From positions 5,015,501-5,079,500 of the forward strand of contig JANTQA010000008.1 of NCBI GenBank assembly GCA_027625915.1: DNA of 64,000 bases, in the 5' to 3' direction. Shown in pieces: positions 34,021 to 44,635 of the stretch. How positions within the stretch are numbered: position 1 is the stretch's first letter; each line of letters begins with the position of its first letter. The DNA comes from Anaeramoeba flamelloides. Lineage: Eukaryota; Metamonada; Anaeramoebidae. The position numbers and the translations under genes are program-made. A model generated the notes under the pieces. That model saw only the letters and a program-made list of their open reading frames with translations, ran no database searches and was not told where the DNA came from.

Positions 34021-35509
34021 ACAATTACTTTTGAATACACCCGAGTTTAAAACTTATTTAAAGACGATAAAAAAATCTACCAAACCAATAATTCTTTTCA
34101 AATCAACTGGAGAAGTGATTTACACGAACCCTGTGACCTTTGAATTTTTCCAAATACCAAAAAAAATCAAAGATCGATCAACACTGACGCTCAAAAGTCT
34201 GTCTCCAGAAACCCAATCACATGTCAATATGAAAACAGTTACATTTTTCAAAATCAATTTTACCAAAGTTCTCACGTAAAATAACTACTAATCATCTTTT
34301 GTTATGTTCTTTTTTTTCAAAATCTTAAAATGTGTAAAAAAATTAATAATTGTAACAAATATGTTTTTCTTTTTTCTTAATAATTTAATCCTTATTTTTA
34401 TTCAGTTGTAAAATTGGACAAGTGACTATACACTGGAATTACAAACCATTAAAAGGTTTACCTAAATGGGCTGAGGCAACACTTTCTCGTAATTTTTTTC
34501 AAAAAAGAAAAAAGAACAAAAAAAAAAAAATTCACTTTTCTTTTTTTTTAAAAATAATTTTTCTTTCTTTTTATTTTTACTCCGCTTAACTTTATAATTA
34601 CCAAACAAACAAAAAATGGTTGTCTTTCTTTGTGCAAACAAAGGATTTTATTTTGGAAAGGAATTGATTATTCAAGTCTATTTAGAACCAAAGGAATCTG
34701 TATCTCTGAATCAAATTAATAATAATAATAGTAATAATAATAAAAAAAACAACAAAAAAGATTGTTTGAAAACAAGCGATCAAGTGCAAGACAAAAACTT
34801 TGCTTGGAAATCTGAAATAGATTCCTCAAGTGACATTGGCCCAGTTTTTATTGAGGATGACAAAACAAAATTGATTAAACAAAAATTCAAATTAATTCAC
34901 AAACTCTTCTTAAAGAAAACTGAAATCAACCTGAACAAAGACAAAGAAAAATACAATGTTAATATCACCAAGGGTAACACTATTAAAATATCAACGCATT
35001 TAAAAAATGAAATCAACAAAAGCGATTTAAATCGACCAAAAACTCATTTAATAAAACACCAAATCACTCACATCATTCAGCTTCATAATGATATCATTAT
35101 TTATAAGGAGCAGCGTCGACAAATCCTACAAGAAAGAATAAATGATGAAAACTTGATTGTTCAATTAAAAATGAATGAATTAAAAAACCAATTGTCAAGG
35201 AGAAGAGAGGGCCAAGATAGCGAAACTAGTAAAATTAAAAAAATAAGATTTTTCAATCAATCTGTAACTGAACAATTTCAGAAAATGGATCAATTAATAG
35301 ATTCTTATTTAAATATAAATGTGAAGAAACATGAAAAGGAGAAAGAAAATGATGACGAGGAGGAGAATACTAACATAACTGGAAGTGAAAGTGAAACCGA
35401 AGAGAAGGAGAACGGGAAGGAGAATAAGAAAAATGAAAATGAAATTAATAACCAATTAAAAGAGATCCTATTAGATATTAAAAACAAAATTAACGTGGAA
35501 ATTAAATAA
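34010..35509 (+). CDS. PAS-like domain plus charged coiled-coil protein, three exons
   Basis: Exons are 34010-34275, 34406-34488 and 34644-35509; introns are 130 bp (GTAAAA…CAG) and 155 bp (GTAATT…AAG), in phases 2 and 1. The product is 404 aa. Residues 11-50 (PEFKTYLKTIKKSTKPIILF…GEVIYTNP…FFQIPKK) look like the start of a PAS fold. Exon 2 supplies TIHWNYKPLKGLPKWAEATL and exon 3 continues RFYFGKELIIQVYLEPKE, which reads as the closing strands of the same domain and supports the splicing. The rest is an Asn/Lys-rich linker, helical segments with basic residues (EQRRQILQERINDENLIVQL) and an acidic Glu/Lys tail. The function is unknown; a sensory or scaffold role is inferred from the fold only. 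A six-codon upstream ORF (34003-34020) overlaps the start. The ATG at 34010 was chosen because it opens the conserved-looking domain. Confidence 0.78.
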
Positions 35510-36319
35510 AACCTTACAATTTTGCTTTTCATTATTTTTTTTTTAATGATTTTGTTTTCAATCTCACTATCTCTATTTATTTTTTATATATATTATTATA
35601 TTCTTCTTTGAACGAATATTTAAAAATATGAAAAAAAAAATAAATCTTATTATTTATACATTTTTTATTTCATTTAGCAATTGGTATTGGTATTTTTTAA
35701 GTGTCCTTTATTTAGGTAGTTTTACAAAAATATTTTTTTTATGTAATCAATGATATTATCAAAAGTTGAGCCAATTATCACTCATTTATAAATTTTTAGC
35801 TTATAAAATAGTTTTCACAAATTTAACATGAATTTCTGAAAATATGTTTGGTAGTCTCTAAAACCAAAAAATCGATAACATAATTTTCTATTCTTTAAAG
35901 TTTTATGGTTTATTTTATACTTTCCTAACCATTGTACGGTTTGTCAAACAAAAAAAAATTGTTAAATAGAAAATCAATTTCTAGGTCTTATAAATTTTCA
36001 TGATAGGGCTGAATGGTTATAATTAGAAAACAAATGATAATTGTAATAAAAAAATAAATTATTATAATTCTTGGAATATTTCATATAGCAAAGGACTATA
36101 CAAAAAATAAAACAGAAATACAACAATCCTGATTTACAAAACAGAATTTAGAATTGAAAATATGAATATTTCAATAAATAAAAAAAAATAAATTAACTAA
36201 CTTTACTCTTCCTGATTTAGAAAAATTAATAAAAATTAATCAAATAATAAATAATAAAATCAACTGACATTTAAAAGAATAAAAAGAACTAAAATTTGAT
36301 ATATATAAATATATATATA

Positions 36320-36516
36320 CAGTCAGTTTCACTTTTAAGGCACAAACTTTCAACGAAATTTAAGACAAAAAAAAAAATCTCAAATTAAGGCACAAAATTT
36401 GGAATTTTTTTTTTTTACAATTTATTTTACTAGAATTTGGATTTTGTGCTTTAATTTGAAATTTTTTTTTTTGCCGTAAATTTCGTTGAAAGTTTGTTCC
36501 TTAAAAGTGAAACTGA

Positions 36517-36519
<3 letters not shown>
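36320..36519. mobile_element. 200-bp palindromic MITE, copy 2 (inserted in a TA repeat)
   Basis: It begins CAGTCAGTTTCACTTTTAAG and ends CTTAAAAGTGAAACTGACTG, exact inverted repeats of each other at the ends, with TA outside both. It lies in a (TA)n microsatellite that continues to about 36548. It is the same length as the 24895 copy with only scattered differences, so it is probably among the youngest elements in the window. Confidence 0.8.
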
Positions 36520-36553
<34 letters not shown>

Positions 36554-38265
36554 AACACCCCAAATAACCTAAAAACATTTCAAACAAAAATTTAAATTTG
36601 AAATGTTATCAAAGGATAATAAGATATAGAATTAATAAAAAATTATCTTAGAAAGAAAATTTTATAATTAAAAAATTGTATAGTTACTTAAAATAAAAAA
36701 ATAACTTGTAAAAAAATTTTTCAACCTTGGGAATTTTTTTTTTGGTTATTGTGATTATATTATTTTTCCAAATTTTGTCAAAATAAATTTTTTTTTTTTT
36801 TTTGAAAAGTTTGTCTAGACATCAAAAACTTCTTAGTTTTAACATTTAAAACACATCATACTTTACTGGAATTTTTTTCGGGGCCCTTTGCACCCTAAAA
36901 TTGCCTAAAATGATTGATTAAATAATTTATTCATTATAAAAGTTATTATAACATCACATAGAAAATTTGTTTTATCTATTGATTACGATTCAATATCAAT
37001 ATCTATATTAGATTCTAAATAATTTAAAAATAAAAAAAAAATATAAATTAAATTAGAAAAAAAAATCAAAATTTTTTTCATTGCAAAATTTTATAATTTT
37101 TTCAACAAGATTTTTTTTCAATTTTAAATGGTTTGGCTAATAGTTCGAGTCAGATTAATAATTGATTTTTTTTTTTATTTTTTTACAATTTTTTAATTTT
37201 TGACTTTTTAAAATCTAGACATAAAATAAACAATATTGTTGAATTCGAGACCATATATCATAACTTATTTAACAAGATCTGGATTAATTTATTAAGGAAA
37301 AATCCAAATATCGCAAATATATTATTCAAATTTTTACTAATAACAAAACGCAATAAAAAATTGGGTTTCGGAGATTATTTTATTATATTGGAATAATATT
37401 TAAGAGTTATTTTTTATTTTATTTTAAATTTAGGTATAAATATTTTATCGATTAAAAAATAATTTATATTTGTTTTATTCCAATTTAATAAATTGAAATT
37501 ATTTTACAATTTTTTTTTTTTTTTGATTTTCAATTATTATCTATTGCTTAAATAAAAGTTTTAGAAAATTAATCATATTAAAAATTTAATTTTGGCCTAA
37601 AGAAATAAATTTTGTTTTTCTCTTAATTGGATATTTATTGAAATTTTTTCTAAAAAAAAAAAATTAAATTTCAAAGTAATTTATTTTTTTATTTATTTTT
37701 TTTATCATAAAATTAGCAAAATTGTTTGGTGGTTATTATTAATAAATCAATGTATTGAGTTTTGAATTACTATTAAAGTAATAAAATTTCCGATTTAAAA
37801 AAAATAAAATAAAAATAAAAATCTTTAAAAAAAATGTAAAATGAATAATTATTATTTTTTTTTCAATTTTAAAAAAAAATCAATAACTTAACTACTTTAT
37901 CTTTGAACTATTTTAACTTTTTATTATAATTCAAATCTGGGTTAAAGACAAATAAGAAAATTAATATATTAGTAGATCAATATCATTTTAAATCTAATTT
38001 AAAAAACTTGATGAAATTTAAACAAATCCGGGGTGCTAAGGGATATAAACCAAATTTCAAAATTAGGGGCAAACTTTTTTTTTAATATTTTTTTCTTTTT
38101 TCATTTGTCTTTCAAAAAATAAAGTGATTACACTATATTTTTATTTATTAATCTATTTTGGTTATTATCTCTAAACACTTTAGTAAAATACATTATTATT
38201 CAAAAAAAAAACAAATAAACAAATTTTTTTCTGATCAAAAATCTGCCCCTATTTTAGAAATTTAG

Positions 38266-38301
<36 letters not shown>

Positions 38302-38924
38302 ATTGACGGAAGTGATTAAAGGTCCTCTAACAGCTCTGATTACGAATGGCAAATTAGTAATTTTGATGATAAAGAATAAAAATATTTTTTAATGGAGAAA
38401 GTTCCAAATTTTTTATTGGTTGAAAAAACAAAAAGAAAAATCAAAAAGAAAAAAATTGAATTGAAACAAAAAAAGAAATTGAAAAACAAAAAAAAGGGGT
38501 TTTTTAATAGGAAATTGGTAAAAAATTAAAAATAAAAAACCCGATGCCATCTTATATTAAGAAAACTCGCAAAACAGACAAAATTATTGTATTAAAAATT
38601 TTGTTGTTTAATTATTTCTATTAAATCATCAATGCCACGTTGAGAGGTAGTTGTTTAGTAGCTGCCATTTTTTTCTTTTTGATCATTTCTTTTTTGATAG
38701 TTCAAGTTTTTTTTTTTTTTTTGTCTTTTCTTTTTATTTTCAAGTTATCCAAATAGACTAGTTTCTCCCCATCTATTATTAGTAGATAACGACTTGATTT
38801 TTCTCCTTGGTAACTCTTCTTCCCAATAAAAAGGAAATTCAACAATCGAAAAAATTTAATACCAAAAAACATTTTATCTTTATGGTTAATTAAGAGAGGT
38901 TATTCAACAAAATTACATCCTGTT

Positions 38925-39115
38925 TGCCGTTAGGTTTTTTTTAATTTTTGAAATAAAAAGAAAATTTTGGAAATTTTCGGTTTATTCCAAAAAGTAAAAA
39001 AAACCTAGGCACTTTCCTTTCGGTTTTTTTTAATTTGAGAAATAAAAAGAAAATTTCTTTAATTTTCTTTTTATTTCTAAACTCAAAAAAAAACTAGGCA
39101 CTCTATGGCACTTGA
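38925..39115. repeat. Fold-back segment joined to a LINE-A fragment
   Basis: GTTAGGTTTTTTTTAATTT and later CGGTTTTTTTTAATTTGAGA alternate with AAAACCTAGGCACTTTCC and AAAAAAAACTAGGCACTCTA, so arms of the fold-back family are present in both orientations. It ends with ACTCTATGG just before the LINE-A sequence. The same CTCTATGG end adjoins LINE-A at the 62.8-kb copy. Confidence 0.6.
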
Positions 39116-39560
39116 CGACACTTTTCCAAAAATATTTTACAATAATTAAAAAACAAAAATATTTTATACTAATTAAAAATCAAAGATATTTAAGTCACAA
39201 TAGTATTTAAGTTACCCACCAAGTTCAACAATTCTAAAATTCAGATCATTTACTAAATGCCTAAATAGAGTTGACTATGCAATCAATAAAAATTCAAATA
39301 AATTGTTTACTTTATGTTTAAAATCTGAACAAAAGGAAATTATAGAAAATATTGATCATTTTTTATGAGTTTGTCTTTCGCTACAATTTCAGTATTTTTT
39401 ATTTTTTCTAATTTACTGTAATGGATACCAAAAATAATATTCGCACTTATGTTATTATTAAAAATTGAATAGGAATTGTTGATCAATAAACTAATAAAGA
39501 AAAAAAATTCAAAGAGAATAAACTGAAACATTTTGTACTTATTTTGGAAACATAATTAAA
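39115..39560 (+). mobile_element. LINE group-A C-terminal fragment
   Basis: On the plus strand, frames encode pieces colinear with the C-terminus of the 44.8-kb LINE: STILKFRSFTKCLNR, then LFTLCLKSEQKEIIENIDHF followed by a stop and VC, against STILKFRTFTNCLNR and CLKYEHKEIIEDINHFLWVC. The zinc knuckle is degraded. The sequence upstream is the fold-back segment, not more LINE. Confidence 0.6.
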
Positions 39561-41105
39561 AATCTTAATTTGGAATTGAATGAAGAGTTACTGATTAAAA
39601 TTTGAATTTAAAATAGCTAAAAACGTTAAGGAAATCGGTTTTTTGATCATAAGAGATTGATACAAAATAGATTTGTTTTAAAAAACTAAATGTCTTGAAA
39701 TACTAAAATTTTTCAAAACATGAGAAGGTATTTTAATTGTTTGGAATAATTTTTTTGGAAAACAACAATTTCAATTTCGAATTCGAATGGATAAAACGGA
39801 ATTCAGGGAAGAATAAGATTGGAAAATCGTGTTTAATTGCTTTTTTTGAAGTGAAATTTTTCATTCAAAAATTAAATCCCTAATAGACATCGGGGATTTG
39901 GTACTCATTTTCATTCATGAGATTTACTTTTTGAGATTATTTATTACAAAAAGGATTTCAAAAATTACAAATAAACATCAGGAATAAAACTGTTTGTAGC
40001 TTGAATGTTTGGTAGTAATTATATTTTATCTTTTTTTAATTGAAGAAAAGTACAAAAAAGAGCAACTTTATTTTCTCAACTCATAGAAAGAATAGTTTAA
40101 TTTCAATTTTGGTTTAAAATTGTTTTGTTTTTTTTTGGTGGTGTGTGTTCCACTCGGTACAAAAAAACAGGAGTTGTAATTTTTCAAGAAAAAAATTTAA
40201 ATGAAATTTCAATTTTTAAAAAGAAATAAAATTGTTTTTGTTATTTATTCGAATTTTGGAAGAAAAACCAGCAAACTCAAACCCTTATGACTGGTCTTGA
40301 AATGATTTTGATTTTAGTGAACTTCAAAATCATAAAACGTTGAAAATTTTTTTATTTTTTTTCGATTTTAAGCAAAAAATTATGGGGGTTTGTCGAACTC
40401 AAATAGTGAATTGGGGGCTGGTTTTAATAATATTCTAATCAAATTTAGCTGTCTATATTCATTAAAACAAATTCTTTAAAAAAACATTGTTCCCGTATAT
40501 GTCCCTACGAACCAAAAAAAACTAAAAATGGAAAACTGATCAAATACTTTCCATTAATACAATTAAAAAAACTAAATGAAAAAATAAAACGTAATAAAGT
40601 TTCAATTTAACTTTTTCTTGAAAACATTTTTTGCCAAAATCATTGAATTCACACTTGAAATTATGTATATTTTTAGATTCACTTTCTTGTTTTAACTCAG
40701 TTACTAAAACAAATTCTAAATTATGGGAATTTTCTTTTCACAAAAGGCACTAATTTGGTCCTCAAATGTTTTTTTTAGTTTTAAATGGTAAAAATAAAAA
40801 AAAGTTAGACTAAAAGGATAAACTTTCAGGAAAAACATTTTAATTTAATATATTAACTTATTCTTTGATTTCAAACTTTTCTCAACCCCAATTTTTCAAA
40901 AAAAAATAAAAAAGTGCACACTAATTCCAAAAAATATTTTCGATATTCAAAAGTTGAGAGTGTTTTTATTCTAAAAAAATTTATACCAGTGGTTAATTGA
41001 ATTAAGTTATAAACTTAATTTTGAAAAATATTAATCAGAAAAAAATAGTGCTTAATTTTATTAAGGACATATTACGGTTTTGTTTTTTTGTTTCCTTTCT
41101 CTTTT

Positions 41106-41453
41106 TTAAATTTTATGAACGTTTTGATGATCCTTATTTTTTTTTTTTATAAAATAGAATGACAAAGCAGAGATAAGCGCCATTGGGATCACAAAAGCTA
41201 AAAAAGACATAATATCTTGAGTTTTGTTCGTACAGCTTTTATAAATCGTTTTTGGTTCACCAAGATCTGTACATTTGTATTGTTGCTTATAGTTTGTTTC
41301 TTTACAATATTCTTGATCTTTTTCTTCTTCTGTACATCTAATACATTCACCAGTGCTTTGGCAGCCTTCTTCACAATTTACAAAAGTTTGTAATAACAAT
41401 AGTGAACACAATAAAAGAATAATTTTTATGAAAGAAAGCTTGTTCACTTTCAT
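41106..41453 (-). CDS. JTB: JTB-family secretory-pathway membrane protein
   Basis: A single exon of 115 codons, ATG start, TAA stop. Residues 1-27 form a signal peptide (IILLLCSLLLLQTFVNC). The ectodomain, about 28-80, has cysteines at 31, 37, 40, 50, 61 and 74 in the pattern ECIRC…YCKETNYKQQYKC…YKSC. This matches the JTB family's 'ECSPC…ECGPTGYVEKITC…FKSC'. A transmembrane helix at about 81-102 and a short basic tail (KKKNKDHQ) complete the type I topology. Human JTB is 146 aa and has been linked to mitochondria, cytokinesis and growth control; its role in protists is unknown. The assignment rests on cysteine spacing and topology. Confidence 0.75.
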   Translation of the reverse strand: MKVNKLSFIKIILLLCSLLLLQTFVNCEEGCQSTGECIRCTEEEKDQEYCKETNYKQQYKCTDLGEPKTIYKSCTNKTQDIMSFLAFVIPMALISALSFYFIKKKNKDHQNVHKI

Positions 41454-44400
41454 TTTTTCAGTTAAAAAACAAAAAAATGAATATTAGTTTATATTTTAAG
41501 GTAGGATTGCTGAAATGTACTTATCTGAAACTAACATTTTAGAAAACATGACTTAAATCTGTAATAATTCTTAAGGGATTGAATGAATTATCAAAAATAT
41601 TTTTGAAATACCAAAAAATTGAAAGATACCAATAAATTTACATGAATGTTTGAAAATTTTTTATTTAAGGGATCAGTAACGCTTATTTTTTTTTTCACCA
41701 AAGGTAATAGAGTAATTATTTACATAAGGGTATCAATTAAACTCGAGATGCAACTTCATTTGTCAACTTTAGAGAAATGAATAATCATTTTTAAAAGATT
41801 TCATTTTTCCCCAATAATATTTCAGTAAAAAGATCCAGATTCTTTTTGTTTGGGTTTTTGGATCAAATTAGAAAAAAAAAAATTTGCAAAAAAATTTAAT
41901 TTTGAAGTAATCTCACTTTTAGTGATTTCGAGAGAGTTTTTATAAGCAAGTAACCTTGTAACTTTAATCTTATTTTATAATATATATTACAAAAAAAAAT
42001 AAATCAAATATTGTATCCTTGAAGATCCAGAAAAAATTGATCATTTTATTGTATTCACAAATATTTATCAAATTGTTCTTGAAATTTAAAAGACTATTCT
42101 TAATCCTTTTTCAAATATCAAGAGTATAAAAAGGAAATTTTTGGTTTAAAATCAGTTATTTGATAATTTCTATTTTTTTTTTTTATTATTAGATATATGC
42201 ATTTAAATATGTTTTATTTGTTTGAAAATCCTCAAAATATTGAGAAATAATTGTAAAGTCTATTGATACATTTAATCTTTGGATTGCTAATGAATTACTG
42301 AAATAATTAAGATTGGGTTATTAATTATTGATTATAAATTATCAAATTAAAAAGTATTTCTCTAGATTATAAGTTGAATTTTCCAGGTTTATAAAAAAAG
42401 TATTTTGTGAGATTTTTGATTTAATTGTTTGGTTCTTTTTCTCATTTTTTTTTATTCAATAAAGAGAAAAAATTGATTTTAAACTATTCTGAATCAAAAA
42501 ATTATTTTTTTTTACAAGTTTAAAATAATTATTGTAATTTTTTTGAAAGCAAGTGGATTTTTTAAACTGGGCTATTATTATAGAACTTAGTGGTTTTATT
42601 TTTTAGGTGCATTTTTGTACACTTACTTTACAGGCAATAAGATTTCAATCTTCTTTCAAAGAAAATAATTTTTTTTGAAATAATTCAGAAATATGTTGGA
42701 TTTTGAACTTTTCAAAAATGAGAAAAATGGATCAAACTTTAAAAAAAAATAATTTATTTCTGAAAATAGTATTAAAAGTAAGTTTTGTTTTGTAGTATTC
42801 AGATTTTTACTTTGATTTTCAATTTCAAGATACGGTAATTTTTTTTTAATTTGTTATTTAAATTTACTTGATGATTTTTTTTAATTTAATAGCCCCGTAA
42901 TCTCCAATTTGGAAAATTTTTTTATATACTGTTATTTAAATTTATATTGGTACAATATTTTTTCTTGATTTTTAATATTTTTCTTGTGTAAATAAAGAGT
43001 CCAAAGAAGTAGACTGGAATTTAAAAACTTTATTTGAAAAAGGAAATTGAAAAGAAACTGAAAATTATTCCCATTTGAATTCAAATACCAGTATGTTCGA
43101 ATAAATAATTTTATTGATTTAAAAATCAAGAAACTTTGTAAAATTAGTCTCTTTACAAAATATTCTTTGAAAAAATGTTTAGAAAGTTGAATTATTGATT
43201 CTGTCAAAGAAAATTGAACAATAAGGTTTTTATTAAATATTTTTACAATTTATCAATATACCAATCATCTTTTTTTTTTTTTTTTTTTTTTTTTTTGGTT
43301 AATAGATGATCAAAAAGTCGATAAAGTTGATTCTACAACTAAATTTGAAAAAATCGAAAAGATTTTTATATTCAATACCCGTTTTCAATTTTATAATTGA
43401 ACAACAAAAATAAGTTATTTTACTTCCAACTTTCTGATTTGAAATTATTGAATTATTTGTATTTCAATTATTTAAATTGTTAATTGAAGAAAAAATTTAC
43501 TTTAGGAAATTTCAAAATTGAAAACAGATTAACACATTTTTGATATTGTTTTTGATATTTTTTATTGAAACATAATTCATTTGCTAAAAAATTTTTTATG
43601 GTAAGATTAATAGTCATTTAGTTAAAAAAATGTTATTCTAATGTTATTGAACCTGTCAATTTAATTTTAGATAAATCATATTGATTTCAATTGGGGGTTT
43701 CTTTGATCTTCAAATACAAATCGAAATGAACAGTTTTTTTTCTTGGTGGTAATAAGAATTTTACGATTTGATATTTTTTTTTTAAAAAAATATAGATTGA
43801 TTAGATCGACCTCATAGTTTTAGAAACTATTTTTATATATTTTTTATAGTTTTTTTCTTCTTTTTTTATCAAATATCAATTATTGAAAATAATTGATATT
43901 TGAAAAAAAAAATCGGGGGGGTTTGATAAAAAAACTATTTATATAAATCAAGAATTGTATTAGTTTATACTTGAATTTGTACAAGAAAAAAAAAAACAAA
44001 ACAATAAACCAGACCAAAGAATGTGTATTTTGTCAAGAAATCGTTTTTTTTTTTTGTATATTTTGAAGGACTAAAAGGTAAGATCAAGGTATCGAAATAA
44101 ACAAGTTGAAATTAAAAATGAAAAAAAATACATTAAAGGACTGTTCATTGATATTATTATTAAATCTAATAATTTTTATCTATTCTTGAACTTTACCCCC
44201 AAAAAAATATTATTATTAAGTTTTGTCAAATATTATTAAGATTTTCATTTAAGAATTTTATTTTTTCTTTTTTCGAATTGATATTTTTCTTCTTTTTTTT
44301 ATAAAATTTTGATAGGTCTAAAATTTGTTCAAATCCCAGCCTATATAATTTCTTTTTGAGTTTTTATCTTCTATTTCAGATATTTAGATTCTGAATTGAT

Positions 44401-44635
44401 CCAATTTAGCTTCAGTTTTGTAAATTTTTCTAGGAGAATGTGGATTGATTTTTAAAAATTTCAATACTTTTTTATTTAACCAAACCTAAACTAAGTTAAA
44501 ATATTTTTGGGTTAAGAAATTAGCGTCACTATAGATTTCTCTATAATCAAAGTATGTTGTAATTGGGCAGAAATAATATTCGTGTGCCATGGCTCAAATA
44601 TCTCTAAAAAATCTATTTTAAATCCTATTGCATAA
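41454..44635. other. Intergenic, low-complexity with hairpins
   Basis: About 3.2 kb without a supported gene. The open frame at 42932-43207 (minus) is Phe/Leu/Lys-rich and unsupported. A ~29-base T run is at 43270-43298. A perfect short hairpin lies at 43869-43903. No clear mobile element ends were found. Confidence 0.5.
43869..43903. repeat. Perfect 16-bp hairpin with a 3-nt loop
   Basis: TCAAATATCAATTATT, then GAA, then AATAATTGATATTTGA: 16 paired bases on a three-base loop, with T and A runs outside. An outer, looser inverted pair (TTATAGTTTTTTTC before, GATAAAAAAACTAT after) suggests the centre of a larger fold-back around 43840-43945. Confidence 0.7.

Larger units (their letters stand above)
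35510..41105. other. Intergenic between the PAS-like and JTB-like genes
   Basis: About 5.6 kb without a supported host gene. It contains the 200-bp palindromic element (36320-36519) set in (AT)n, another (AT)n tract at about 38268-38294, a fold-back segment (38925-39115) and a LINE-A fragment (about 39115-39560). Segments near 40485-40530 (TATGTCCCTACGA) and 40740-40775 (GGCACTAATTTGG) have counterparts near 56345 and 61155, so more decayed repeats are present. Confidence 0.5.
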
